A stretch of 64,000 nt of DNA from JAICSD01 sp035637115 (GTDB lineage: Bacteria > Acidobacteriota > Vicinamibacteria > Vicinamibacterales > 2-12-FULL-66-21), in NCBI GenBank assembly GCA_035637115.1, contig DASPXV010000129.1:19348-83347 (forward strand). The letters are read 5' to 3'. Every line of letters starts with the position of its first letter. Within the stretch, counting starts at the first letter, position 1. This document shows, in pieces, positions 16,388 to 25,302 of this stretch. Below the pieces are notes generated by a model, which worked only from the letters and a program-made list of their open reading frames with translations, was not told where the DNA came from and ran no database searches. The translations under genes and the position numbers were made by a program.

Positions 16388-17205
16388 AAAAAGGCCTTCC
16401 GGAAATACAGCAGCGAGACTGCCGCGAGGATCACCGCCATCAGAAGCTTGAGCCACTTCGCGCGCGCGCGTCCGCCGAAGCAGAATCCTGCACGCGAGCC
16501 GGCGAGAACACCGAGCACCGCTGCCGCCGCGAGCAGAGGATCGACCTGTCCGCGCGCGTAGTACAGCGGCACCGACGCGGCCGCCGTGACACCGATCATC
16601 AGCGCACTCGTGGCGGCCGCGGCGCGCAGCGGCACGCCGCACCACGCATTCAGAACGGGCACTTTGAGGATGCCGCCCCCAATCCCGAGCGTTCCCGACA
16701 CGGCACCAGCGACGAGCGACGCGAACATGCCGAGCGGAAGCCGCTTCACGCGGTAGGCGACTTCCCGTCCGCTCTCGTCTTCGTAGAACCTGCCGCCGAG
16801 CAGCCCGGTATCGGCATCCGCGCTCAGGATGTTGCGCTTCTCGAGACGCGTGACCATCAGCACAGCGATCAGCGCGGTGACGATCGCGAAGATGAGACTG
16901 AGACGGCCTTTCGAAAGACGTTCGACGGTGATGCCCGCGATGAGACCGCCGGTCGTGGACGCCACCTCGAGCAACATGCCGAGGCGCAGGTTGATGGTGT
17001 TGCGGCCCGCTGATCCCGCCGACACCGCGCTCGACGTTGCGATGACGGTCATCAGGCTGACGGCCCGCGCGATTTCGAAATCGATGCCCAGCGCGGCGTT
17101 CAGGAACGGCACGAGAAACACGCCGCCGCCGATACCCAGGAGCGACCCGAGGCCGCCGGCGACGGCGCCCGCGACGACGACTCCGGCGACGAGTAGGAAG
17201 CTCAT
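16384..17205 (-). CDS. TauE/SafE family exporter (sulfite/organosulfur)
   Basis: A 273-residue membrane protein with about eight helices and the internal duplication of the TauE/SafE family: GGLGSLLGIGGGVFLVPFLN near the N-terminus and GAVSGTLGIGGGILKVPVLN in the second half. The ATG at 17205 (MSFLLVAG) is chosen because upstream in-frame sequence is hydrophilic and crosses the divergent promoter. Members export sulfite, sulfoacetate or similar anions. Position beside the molybdoenzyme and persulfide dioxygenase suggests removal of sulfite; this is inference. Confidence 0.88.
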   Translation of the reverse strand: MSFLLVAGVVVAGAVAGGLGSLLGIGGGVFLVPFLNAALGIDFEIARAVSLMTVIATSSAVSAGSAGRNTINLRLGMLLEVASTTGGLIAGITVERLSKGRLSLIFAIVTALIAVLMVTRLEKRNILSADADTGLLGGRFYEDESGREVAYRVKRLPLGMFASLVAGAVSGTLGIGGGILKVPVLNAWCGVPLRAAAATSALMIGVTAAASVPLYYARGQVDPLLAAAAVLGVLAGSRAGFCFGGRARAKWLKLLMAVILAAVSLLYFRKAFL

Positions 17206-17249
17206 TGTGGGTGTATGATTTGCGGCGGGATCGCGGGAAATTCTATCGC

Positions 17250-18614
17250 ATGTTTCAACGTTTCTTCGACGAGGGGCTCGCACAGGCGTCGTTTCTCGTC
17301 GGCTGCGATCGCACCCGGCACGCTGCCGTCATCGATCCGCGCCGCGACGCGTCGGTCTATGTCCAGGCCGCGAAGCAGCTGGGCGCCACCATCGTCGCCG
17401 CGATCGAAACGCACGTGCACGCGGATTTTGTTTCCGGTGCCCGCGAGCTCGCCCGTGACGGCGTTCGCGTGATCACCGGCCCCGGCGCGGGCCTGCACTT
17501 CGAGCATCACGAGGCGCCCGACGGCGAGCGGATCGCCATTGGTGACCTCGCGATGAAATTCCTTCACACGCCAGGCCACACACCCGAACATATCTGCGTG
17601 CACGCGGAAGCGCCTGGCGAGCCGCCGCGGCTGTTCACGGGTGATCTGCTTTTTGTCGGCGGGGTCGGCCGGCCGGACCTGCTGGGCGAAGCGCAGACAC
17701 GCAAGCTCGCGAACGAACTGTTCGATTCGCTCCGGCGTGTCATGGCCCTCGACGAGCGCACCGAAATCCATCCGGGCCACGGCGCCGGTTCACTCTGTGG
17801 CGCGGGCATCGGCAAAGATCCGTCTTCCACGGTCGGACGTGAACGACGGCAGAATGCGATGCTGCAGTACGACGATCGCGCGGCGTTCGTCGCGGCCGTT
17901 CTCGCGGACGTTCCCGGCACGCCTCCTTACTTCGCGCGGATGAAGCGTGTGAACGCCGAGGGCCCCACGTTGATCGAGAACACGTGGGCCGGGCGCCGGC
18001 TGCCCGCGATACAGCCGTCGGCTGCGGCTGCGCTCGCCGCGGATGGAGCGCTCGTCATCGACCTTCGTCCGGGTGATGCGTTCGCCGCGGGACATCCGGA
18101 TGGCGCAGTGAACATCGCGTTCGGATCGAAAGTCGGGTTCTGGGCCGGCTGGGTGGTTCCACCGGATGTTCCGCTCATCCTGCTCGCGGACGAGCCGGCG
18201 CAGGCGCAGGAAGCAGGTCTCCAGTTGCTGCGCGTGGGGCTCGACAACCTGGAAGGAACCGTCGCCGGCGGATTCGAGGCATGGACGCGCGCCGGGTTGC
18301 CCGTCGCGAGCGTCGAACGGATATCCGTCTCGGAGCTGCGCGATGCCGTCAGCCGTGGCGAGCGCATGCAGCTGGTTGACGTGCGGACGCCGCGCGAGTG
18401 GACGGGCGGCCACATTGACGGTGCGATCAACATCCCCGTCGGAGAGATTCCCGCGCGCATCGGAGAGTTGCGGCGCGATCTCGGCATCGCGACGATCTGC
18501 GAGGGAGGCTACCGCTCCATGCTCGCCGCATCGCTCCTCGCGCACGAAGGCATCACGCACCTGGCGAACGTGACCGGTGGAATGGCCGCCTACCGCGCGC
18601 GCTCGGAGAGGTAA
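17250..18614 (+). CDS. Persulfide dioxygenase (ETHE1-like) fused to two rhodanese domains
   Basis: A 454-residue fusion. Residues 1-240 are a metallo-beta-lactamase fold of the ETHE1/Blh type: THVHADFVSG (H55, H57, D59), HTPGHTPEH, FTGDLLFVGGVGRPDL, IHPGHGAGS. It should oxidise glutathione persulfide to sulfite with a mononuclear iron. Two rhodanese domains follow, at about 255-350 and 355-450. The second has an active-site Cys loop (ICEGGYRS); the first lacks the Cys and is degenerate. ATG 17250 is preferred to the in-frame TTG at 17205, which lies on the divergent exporter start. A TATGAT -10-like box is at 17214-17219. Confidence 0.9.
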   Translation: MFQRFFDEGLAQASFLVGCDRTRHAAVIDPRRDASVYVQAAKQLGATIVAAIETHVHADFVSGARELARDGVRVITGPGAGLHFEHHEAPDGERIAIGDLAMKFLHTPGHTPEHICVHAEAPGEPPRLFTGDLLFVGGVGRPDLLGEAQTRKLANELFDSLRRVMALDERTEIHPGHGAGSLCGAGIGKDPSSTVGRERRQNAMLQYDDRAAFVAAVLADVPGTPPYFARMKRVNAEGPTLIENTWAGRRLPAIQPSAAAALAADGALVIDLRPGDAFAAGHPDGAVNIAFGSKVGFWAGWVVPPDVPLILLADEPAQAQEAGLQLLRVGLDNLEGTVAGGFEAWTRAGLPVASVERISVSELRDAVSRGERMQLVDVRTPREWTGGHIDGAINIPVGEIPARIGELRRDLGIATICEGGYRSMLAASLLAHEGITHLANVTGGMAAYRARSER

Positions 18615-18618
18615 CGAC

Positions 18619-19182
18619 ATGAAGCAGCAACAGGTCGGCAACACGGTCCGCGGCCAGCTCGACGCGGTCATTCACGGGGAGACCGCGGCGCGCATTCCGG
18701 AGCTGGTCAAGACCGTGCTGATCGGTTCGTTGCAATCCGGATCGCTCGCGGTACCGCGGGAGCTCTGCAAGCCGGTGGAGGGCAGCTACGCGAGACGATT
18801 GCTGCACCGCGATCCCTCGGGGCAATACACCATGGTCGTGATGACGTGGGGTCCGGGACAGAAGACCGCGCTGCACGATCACGCTGGCATCTGGTGCGTC
18901 GAATGTGTGGTCGACGGCAACATGGAGGTCGCGCAATACGACCTCACGTCAGAAGAGAACGGCCGATTCCGCTTCGAGCAGCGCAGCCGCGTCCTTGCAG
19001 GCCGCGGATCGGCGGGATGCCTCATCCCGCCGTTCGAGTACCACACGCTGGGCAATGCATCCGAGAATCCCTCGATCACGCTGCACGTGTACGGGGGAGA
19101 GATGGATCATTGCCACGTCTTCGAGCCGCTCCCGGACGGCACGTATCGCCGCGTCCGCAAGGAACTCGCCTACAACCAGTAG
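18619..19182 (+). CDS. Cysteine dioxygenase family protein
   Basis: A 187-residue cupin. Iron ligands of the cysteine dioxygenase family are visible: His86 and His88 in LHDHAGIW and His142 in EYHTLGN. The family oxidises a thiol such as cysteine to its sulfinate; substrate specificity cannot be read here, and 3-mercaptopropionate-type enzymes share the motif. ATG 18619 follows GAGAGG and lies 4 bp after the persulfide dioxygenase gene, so they form an operon for oxidative thiol breakdown. Confidence 0.85.
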   Translation: MKQQQVGNTVRGQLDAVIHGETAARIPELVKTVLIGSLQSGSLAVPRELCKPVEGSYARRLLHRDPSGQYTMVVMTWGPGQKTALHDHAGIWCVECVVDGNMEVAQYDLTSEENGRFRFEQRSRVLAGRGSAGCLIPPFEYHTLGNASENPSITLHVYGGEMDHCHVFEPLPDGTYRRVRKELAYNQ

Positions 19183-19189
19183 CGCCGCG

Positions 19190-19879
19190 TTACTTCTTGT
19201 TGTCGGACAAGTTCTTCGGCGAGCGCCGGTTCAGCACGTCGATCATCGTCTTCGCGGCGGATGGAATCGCGACCGATCCCTTCACGATGTCCCGCGCGGG
19301 AATGGCGCTGCCGTAGACGAGCGTGTTGGCGTCGTTGTCCGGACGCAGCGTCGATCCTTCCAGCGAAACTCCGGCAAATAATCCGCGCGCGCGCGAGTAG
19401 GTGAGCATTTCCGCCTGCATGACAATGTCGGTGGACGCGCCGGCCGTGCGCCCTTTTGGACCCGCGGCCGCGGACGCATCGGCGCCGAGCTTCACCTTGC
19501 TGCCGAGCACTGACGTTGCCCCGCGAGCGTTCATGACGAGCAGCACGAAGTCCGTGCTCTGACCGCCAAGCTGAAACCCGATGCTGCCACCCTCGAGCGC
19601 CATGAGGGTTGGCGCGCTCCAGGTTCCCGTGAAGTCCTCGCCCGTGCGGCAGGTCATCGCGCCGCGGCCATAGCTGCCCCCCACGCCGATGGCGATTTTC
19701 TTCACGCCGGGAAACACGATGACGCATTCCGCCTTGTCGAGCAGATCTGCGGGGATGTTATCGGGGATGCCGACAATTTCCTTGAGCACAGTGGCGCAGG
19801 CGCGCAGGCGGTCTTCCTCTTTGCCCTGGGCGCCGAGCGTAACGGAAAGGCCCAGTAGTGCGATAACCAGCTTCTTCAT
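19190..19879 (-). CDS. Secreted SYLF (Ysc84-like) domain protein
   Basis: A 229-residue protein with a signal peptide (MKKLVIALLGLSVTLGAQG) and a SYLF domain over most of the rest: DLLDKAECVIVFPGVKKIAI, GVGGSYGRGAMTCRTG, SIGFQLGGQSTDFVLLVMN, MQAEMLTYSRARGLFAGVSLEG. SYLF domains bind lipids in eukaryotes; bacterial roles are unclear. It lies 9 bp downstream of panE on the same strand; a TAGACT box formed partly by the panE stop lies six bases before its ATG. Confidence 0.88.
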   Translation of the reverse strand: MKKLVIALLGLSVTLGAQGKEEDRLRACATVLKEIVGIPDNIPADLLDKAECVIVFPGVKKIAIGVGGSYGRGAMTCRTGEDFTGTWSAPTLMALEGGSIGFQLGGQSTDFVLLVMNARGATSVLGSKVKLGADASAAAGPKGRTAGASTDIVMQAEMLTYSRARGLFAGVSLEGSTLRPDNDANTLVYGSAIPARDIVKGSVAIPSAAKTMIDVLNRRSPKNLSDNKK

Positions 19880-19888
19880 ACGATGAGT

Positions 19889-20821
19889 CTAGCGCGTCTG
19901 GCCGGCGACGTGCAGCTTCAGGACGGAGTACAGCGTGGACATGATCGGCGTGGGGACGCCCAGCGCCGCCCCTCTCCGAACCACCGTGCCCTGGAGCGCC
20001 TCGACCTCGATTCGCTTCCCTTGCTGCAGGTCGATGAGCAGCGACGAGCGCATCGTCCCGGGAATCACATCGATGTAGGGAATGATGCGGTCGACAATGT
20101 CGTCTGCGACCGGCACCCCTTCGGCTCGAGCGACAGCCTCGATTTCACGACAGCCCGCCAGGAACTGCGCCTTCGTGAATGGATCCCCCCATACTGGACC
20201 GATCGGCAATCGCGCGGCGCCGGTGAATCCTGCAAGTGACGCGAGGAAGACGAACTTCTCCCAGATCGGAACGCGGCCGTCGCCGACCGGGTACGACTGG
20301 ATGTCCGCGCCCGCGAGCGCCTCGTGAATGCGGGTCACTCGGTCCGTAATACGCGGAAGCGATCCGAACGCTTCGCCGAAGACGATACGGCGATGGTCGC
20401 CGGTCTGAACGATCAGGCCGGGCCCTTCGAGCGCGGTGGCGATGTAAGTCGTGCCGCCCAGTGTCCGCGCCTCGCCCGCGATGGCGGCGACCTCTCCCGG
20501 ACTATCGACGCCATTCTGAACGGTGAGCACCACTGTGTCATCGCGCAGCATCGGGCGCAGCAGCGGAAGGGCGGTGGGATTGTCGTAGGTCTTGACCGAG
20601 ACGAGCACGAGATCGACGTGACCGACCTTCGCCGTGTCCTCCTCGCCGCGGCCGCGGGCAACGAAATCGCCAAGCACCGGGCTGCGGATCTCCAGGCCCT
20701 TCTCGCGGATCGCGGCAAGATGGGCGCCGCGCGCGATGAATGTCACGTCGTGTCCCGCGCGCGCGAGACGCGCGCCGTAATATCCGCCGACGGCTCCCGA
20801 TCCGAGAATCGCAATTTTCAT
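19889..20821 (-). CDS. panE: 2-dehydropantoate 2-reductase (ketopantoate reductase)
   Basis: A 310-residue NADPH enzyme reducing 2-dehydropantoate to pantoate in coenzyme A synthesis. The Rossmann motif ILGSGAVGGYYGARLA is at the N-terminus, VQNGVDS carries the conserved Asn, and IWEKFVFLASLAGFTG contains the catalytic Lys. Length is normal. The start at 20821 overlaps the upstream permease gene by ATGA. Proteins of this fold can act on other 2-oxo acids, so the substrate is likely but not certain. Confidence 0.87.
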   Translation of the reverse strand: MKIAILGSGAVGGYYGARLARAGHDVTFIARGAHLAAIREKGLEIRSPVLGDFVARGRGEEDTAKVGHVDLVLVSVKTYDNPTALPLLRPMLRDDTVVLTVQNGVDSPGEVAAIAGEARTLGGTTYIATALEGPGLIVQTGDHRRIVFGEAFGSLPRITDRVTRIHEALAGADIQSYPVGDGRVPIWEKFVFLASLAGFTGAARLPIGPVWGDPFTKAQFLAGCREIEAVARAEGVPVADDIVDRIIPYIDVIPGTMRSSLLIDLQQGKRIEVEALQGTVVRRGAALGVPTPIMSTLYSVLKLHVAGQTR

Positions 20822-22221
20822 TTCTTCGAATACCAATATACCGGCAGCCCCAGCGCGAGAAACCCCAGGCCCGCAAAGGACTCCATCGGGCGTTCGATCA
20901 ACGTGTTCACGACGACGAGTCCCGCCGCGCCGATGTACACCAGCGGCACGAAGGGATAGCCCCACACGCGGTAAGGCCGCGGCAGATCCGGCCGCGTGCG
21001 GCGCAACCGGAAGACACCGAATGCACCCAGGACGTGCAGCAGGCTCGACGCAAAAATCACATAGGTGAACAACTGCTCGTATGTCCCCGACAACGCGAGT
21101 AGCGCCGACCATGACGCGAGCGCAACGATGGCGATGTGCGGTGTTCGATAGCGGGGGTGCACCCGGGCCGCGATCGGCAGGAACACGCCGTCTCTCGCCA
21201 TCGCGAACAGCAACCGCGCTCCCGCGAGAATCGCGGCCGCGTTACAGCCGAACGTCGAGATGATCACTGTCAGCGCAACGAAGCGGGCACCGGCTGCGCC
21301 GATCATGATCGTTGCGGCGCGTTCGGCAACCCGGCTCACGCCGCGAAGCTCGCCGATGGGGATGGCGTAGAGGTACGCGACATTGACGACGAGGTAGATC
21401 AGCGTCAGCAGCAAGAGACCGATGATCAAGGCCCGCGGGAGATCGCGCTGCGGCTGGCGCATCTCTCCCGCAATCCACGTGACGCAGTACCACGCGTCGT
21501 TCGCCCAGAGTACGGCGATCATCGCGACGCCAAACGCCGCAAACGGTCTCGGAACGTCGGGGACGACGGGCAGCCACGCCGGCGCCGTATTCGACGCGAT
21601 GAGCGCGAGGATTGGCAGGGCGGCAAGGCCCGTCACCTTCGCGATTGTCAGGATGACGTTCACGCGGTTGCCGCTTCGCACGCCCACGTAATTGATCGAT
21701 GCGAGCGCCGCGATCGAGAGGACCGCGACGATCTGCGCGGCCGACACGGTCCACGTGCCGGCCGGCGTCGGCATCGAAAAGATCACGCGCGAGGTCGACA
21801 GCGCCGGTGCGAAGTAACTGACGTAGTCCGCGAACCCGACCGCGACGGCCGCGATGCCGCCGCTGAAAAAGATCAGCAGCGCGGCCCACCCGTAGAGAAA
21901 CGCAGGGATGGGACCGAACGCCTCGCGAAGATAGACATACACGCCGCCGGACCGGGGAAACATCGATCCCATTTCGGCGTATGTCAAGCCGCCGCTGAGC
22001 GCGATCACACCGCCCGCCGCCCACGCCAGAAGAATCAGAGTTGGAGATGGAAGGGCGGCAGCCATTACCCCTGTCGTCAGGAAGATGCCGGACCCGATGA
22101 CGCTGCCGAGGACGAAAAGGATGGCGGATCCCAGACCAAGGGCTCGGACTAGACCTTCGTCTGGAGGGGCCGCAGCGGGGGTCTGAGTTCCAGAGGCGGC
22201 CACGCGCCGGAACTTTAGCAT
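20818..22221 (-). CDS. APC-superfamily amino acid permease
   Basis: A 467-residue transporter with about 12 membrane segments. The first helix has the APC signature GLGSAILFVLGSVIGSGIF, and TYAEMGSMFPRSGGVYVYL is typical of the LAT-like branch (SteT/YkbA type). ATG 22221 (MLKFRRV) is chosen over an upstream ATG that begins in the divergent promoter region. It overlaps panE by 4 bp. The substrate is probably a neutral amino acid, by family only. Confidence 0.87.
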   Translation of the reverse strand: MLKFRRVAASGTQTPAAAPPDEGLVRALGLGSAILFVLGSVIGSGIFLTTGVMAAALPSPTLILLAWAAGGVIALSGGLTYAEMGSMFPRSGGVYVYLREAFGPIPAFLYGWAALLIFFSGGIAAVAVGFADYVSYFAPALSTSRVIFSMPTPAGTWTVSAAQIVAVLSIAALASINYVGVRSGNRVNVILTIAKVTGLAALPILALIASNTAPAWLPVVPDVPRPFAAFGVAMIAVLWANDAWYCVTWIAGEMRQPQRDLPRALIIGLLLLTLIYLVVNVAYLYAIPIGELRGVSRVAERAATIMIGAAGARFVALTVIISTFGCNAAAILAGARLLFAMARDGVFLPIAARVHPRYRTPHIAIVALASWSALLALSGTYEQLFTYVIFASSLLHVLGAFGVFRLRRTRPDLPRPYRVWGYPFVPLVYIGAAGLVVVNTLIERPMESFAGLGFLALGLPVYWYSKK

Positions 22222-22333
22222 GTGCCCCGCCGTCCTCTGCGGCAACAGGACCGCACAGGTCACATATCCGTGGTCGAACGCGGGTCATTATGCCTTCAAA
22301 CCCGCACGCGGTGATAGAATCCGCCCTGCCGCC

Positions 22334-24001
22334 ATGGCCGCGCGCCTCGCCACCCTCCTCGTCGTCGCCATCGTGGGCACGACCCTCATCGCTGGACTGA
22401 TCGTCGGCGCGCAACGGGACGACAACAGCGGTCCTGTCGATCTGATCGTTCACAACGCCAGGGTTTACATCGCAGACGATCTCGGCTCCATGGCTGAGGC
22501 GGTTGCCATCCGCGGCAACAAGATTCTCAAGGTCGGCAGCGAGCGCGAAATCATGCGCTATCGCCGGCCTCAGACGACGGTGCTGGATGCGAAGGGGGCT
22601 GCCGTCCTTCCGGGCTTCGACGACGCGCACGCCTCGATCGTCGCCGGTGGCCTGTCGACGGACGGCGTACAGCTGTTCGGCGCGCGCACGCTCGACGAGA
22701 TCCGCGACCGCATCGAAGCCTTCGCGTCAGCGCGGCCCGATGCGCCATGGATAACCGGATACGGCTGGTCGTACGACGCCATATCCGAACCGACGAAGGC
22801 GCAACTCGACGCGATCGTCAGCGATCGGCCGGTCAAATTGCAGTCGCATGATGGTCACGCGCTCTGGGTAAACACACCCGCGCTGGCTGCCGCGTCGATC
22901 ACGCGCCGAACTCGCTCACCGAAGAACGGCGTGGTTGTTCGCGATCGCCGCGGCGAGGCGACCGGGCTGCTGAAAGACAGCGCGATGGCGTTCGTCGATC
23001 GCGTCGCGCCGCGCGCCACGCGCGAGGAGCGCGCCAGGGGATTGCAGGCGGCGATCAAGGACGCGCAGCGCCACGGCATCACGAGCGCGCAGGATCTGGG
23101 CGCTGCGGCCGGGGACATCGATCTCTACGACTCGGCGCGCGAAGCGGGCGCGCTCGGTCTGCGTGTTTACGCCGCCGTGCCGGCAGCCTCCACATCTGCG
23201 GACGATCTCGATGCGATCGCGAAGCGCTTCCCCGACGATCCCCTGCTGAAGACCGGACTCGCGGCGCTGTCCATCGACGGCTCTGTCGAATCGCAGACGG
23301 CCGCGATGCTCGCGCCGTACGCGCCGCGCGGAAGCGCCAGTGGTTCAATGTCGATGACCGCGGACGAATTGTCGCGCCTCGTCTCCATGCTGAACGCGCG
23401 CGGATGGCAGATCGCGATCGAAGCCTCAGGCGATGCCGCGCTTAGAAGCGCTCTCGATGCCCTTGGCGGAGCGCCGAAGGCCGCGAATCGGCCGAAGGGG
23501 CCCCGCCATCGCATCGAAGGGCTCACGGTGATCGATCCCGAGGACGTCCCGCGCTTCGGCGCGCTCGGCATCGTGGCCTCCATGCAGCCGCTGCATGCAA
23601 CGGCAGACGAATTGACGACGTGGTCGAAGAACCTCGGGCCGGATCGCGCGTCGCTCGGCTGGCCCGCGCGCAGCCTCAGCGCCGCCGGAGCCCACCTCGC
23701 TTTCGGAAGCGACTGGCCGCGGCTGCCGCTCAATCCTCTCGCCAGCCTGCGCGCCGCCGTCGCGCGCTCTGAGATCCACGCCCCCGAGCAGCTGACCCTC
23801 AAGTCCGCGATCAACGCGTGGACGTCAGGCGCGGCGTGGGCTTCATTCGACGAGCACCGCAAGGGCACGCTGAAAGCCGGCATGCTCGCCGACCTCGTGA
23901 TCCTGTCCACCGACATCTTCGCCGGTCGAACCAGGCTCGAGGCTGCGGAAGTGGTAATAACGATCTTCGACGGAAAAATCGTCTATCGCCGCGCGTCCTG
24001 A
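22334..24001 (+). CDS. Amidohydrolase_3 (YtcJ-like) protein lacking metal ligands
   Basis: A 555-residue protein with a membrane-anchor or signal helix (LATLLVVAIVGTTLIAGLIVG) and an amidohydrolase-3 fold. Family landmarks are present (HDGHALWVNTPAL, FGSDWP, GIVASMQP), but several metal ligands are changed: the HxH is H99-A-S101 in GFDDAHAS, the usual HxxGD is EASGD near 363-367, and the usual RHRIEH is RHRIEG near 391-396. It is therefore probably not a standard metal-dependent hydrolase. ATG 22334 has no Shine-Dalgarno but a TAGAAT box 13 nt upstream. The 3' end overlaps the convergent amidohydrolase gene by 19 bp. Confidence 0.82.
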   Translation: MAARLATLLVVAIVGTTLIAGLIVGAQRDDNSGPVDLIVHNARVYIADDLGSMAEAVAIRGNKILKVGSEREIMRYRRPQTTVLDAKGAAVLPGFDDAHASIVAGGLSTDGVQLFGARTLDEIRDRIEAFASARPDAPWITGYGWSYDAISEPTKAQLDAIVSDRPVKLQSHDGHALWVNTPALAAASITRRTRSPKNGVVVRDRRGEATGLLKDSAMAFVDRVAPRATREERARGLQAAIKDAQRHGITSAQDLGAAAGDIDLYDSAREAGALGLRVYAAVPAASTSADDLDAIAKRFPDDPLLKTGLAALSIDGSVESQTAAMLAPYAPRGSASGSMSMTADELSRLVSMLNARGWQIAIEASGDAALRSALDALGGAPKAANRPKGPRHRIEGLTVIDPEDVPRFGALGIVASMQPLHATADELTTWSKNLGPDRASLGWPARSLSAAGAHLAFGSDWPRLPLNPLASLRAAVARSEIHAPEQLTLKSAINAWTSGAAWASFDEHRKGTLKAGMLADLVILSTDIFAGRTRLEAAEVVITIFDGKIVYRRAS

Positions 24002-25293
24002 GCGTCTGCGCCGTGGACCACGGCTCCCCCCTTCATCACAAACCTGATCTTGCGCAAGGTGGAGATCTCGCGAGTGGGATCGCCGTCCACAGCGACGAGG
24101 TCCGCGAGCAGGCCTTCCTTGACCATTCCGATGCGCGAGTCCATGTGCAGCACGCGCGCGGCGATTGACGTGGCGCTCTTGAGCGCGTCGATCGCGGGCA
24201 TGCCGTAGGCGACCATCAACTCGAGCTCGCGCGCGTTGTCACCGTGGGTGAAGACGCCGACGTCGCTGCCGCTCAGGATCGTGACGCCCGCGTCCAGCGC
24301 GACCTTGAAGCTGGCGCGCTTGCGGGTGATTCCAGCGGGTTCCGGTCCTTCACCCTTTTTCCAGCCGGCGTATTGCGAGGTCGCGTCACCCGCCGCGAGT
24401 GTCGGACAGAGCGCCACGCCGTGGTCCTTCATCAGCGCGAAGACTTCCGGCGTCCCGCCGTCCCCGTGCTCGATCGTTTCCACGCCCGCGAGCACGGAGC
24501 GCCGCATGCCTTCCGGCGTCGTCGAGTGTGTGACAACGGGCCGGCCGCTGCTGCGCGCGGTCTCGACGATCGACTTCAACTCGTCGAGCGAGAACGTCGG
24601 CGCCGCCTCTCCATGCGTGCCCCACCGGTAATCGGCGTACACCTTGATCCAGTCGGCGCCATGGCCGATCTGATCGCGCACGACGCGGACCAGAGAGGCG
24701 GCGTCGGCCTCCTCCGCCCCCTGCGGCACCTGCCACTGCAGCGCGAAGCCCTTCGGGCCGTAGCTGCCAGTGGCGACGATCGCTCGCGTGGTGACCAACA
24801 TGCGCGGCCCGGGAATGATTCCCTGCTCGACGGCCTGCTTCAACTCGACGTCGGCATACGCGGCCCCCTCGGTCCCAAGATCGCGGATGGTCGTGAAGCC
24901 TGCCATCAGCGTGGCGCGCAGGTGGTTTGTCGCGCGCGCGACGCGAAGTCCGACGCTTTCGTGCAGCACCTGGTCGTTCCAGGTGGTCTCGTTGTACGGA
25001 TGCAGCAGCACGTGCGAGTGACCTTCGACCAGCCCCGGCATCAACGTGGTCCCCGGCAGATCGATCGTCGTCGCGCCGGCAGTGGCAACGGATGCGGCTG
25101 GACCGGCCGCGTCGATCCGATCGCCGCGAACGCGCACCGCCCATCCCTCGTGGATCAATGCACCGTCAAATACGCGTGCCGGGCGCAGGAGCGTGACCGA
25201 CGTCGCGTCCCGCGGCGGCGCCTGTCGGCCTCCCTGTGCAATGAGAGCGATCGGCAGTGAAGCGAGCAGAGTGAGGACGGCACTACGACGCAT
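23983..25293 (-). CDS. Secreted amidohydrolase (imidazolonepropionase/prolidase-like)
   Basis: A 436-residue hydrolase with signal peptide (RRSAVLTLLASLPIALIA). The metal site looks complete: HxH in VEGHSHVL, a candidate carboxylated Lys in ADWIKVYAD, His residues in VVTHSTTPEG and ETIEHGDGG, and Asp in LSGSDVGVF. It belongs to the amidohydrolase family with Xaa-Pro or Xaa-Arg dipeptidase-like members; the substrate is unknown. AAGGAGCGCC precedes ATG 25293. It lies 9 bp after the M14 peptidase gene on the same strand, so both may serve extracytoplasmic peptide use. Confidence 0.85.
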   Translation of the reverse strand: MRRSAVLTLLASLPIALIAQGGRQAPPRDATSVTLLRPARVFDGALIHEGWAVRVRGDRIDAAGPAASVATAGATTIDLPGTTLMPGLVEGHSHVLLHPYNETTWNDQVLHESVGLRVARATNHLRATLMAGFTTIRDLGTEGAAYADVELKQAVEQGIIPGPRMLVTTRAIVATGSYGPKGFALQWQVPQGAEEADAASLVRVVRDQIGHGADWIKVYADYRWGTHGEAAPTFSLDELKSIVETARSSGRPVVTHSTTPEGMRRSVLAGVETIEHGDGGTPEVFALMKDHGVALCPTLAAGDATSQYAGWKKGEGPEPAGITRKRASFKVALDAGVTILSGSDVGVFTHGDNARELELMVAYGMPAIDALKSATSIAARVLHMDSRIGMVKEGLLADLVAVDGDPTREISTLRKIRFVMKGGAVVHGADAQDARR

Positions 25294-25302
25294 GGCGCTC
25301 CT

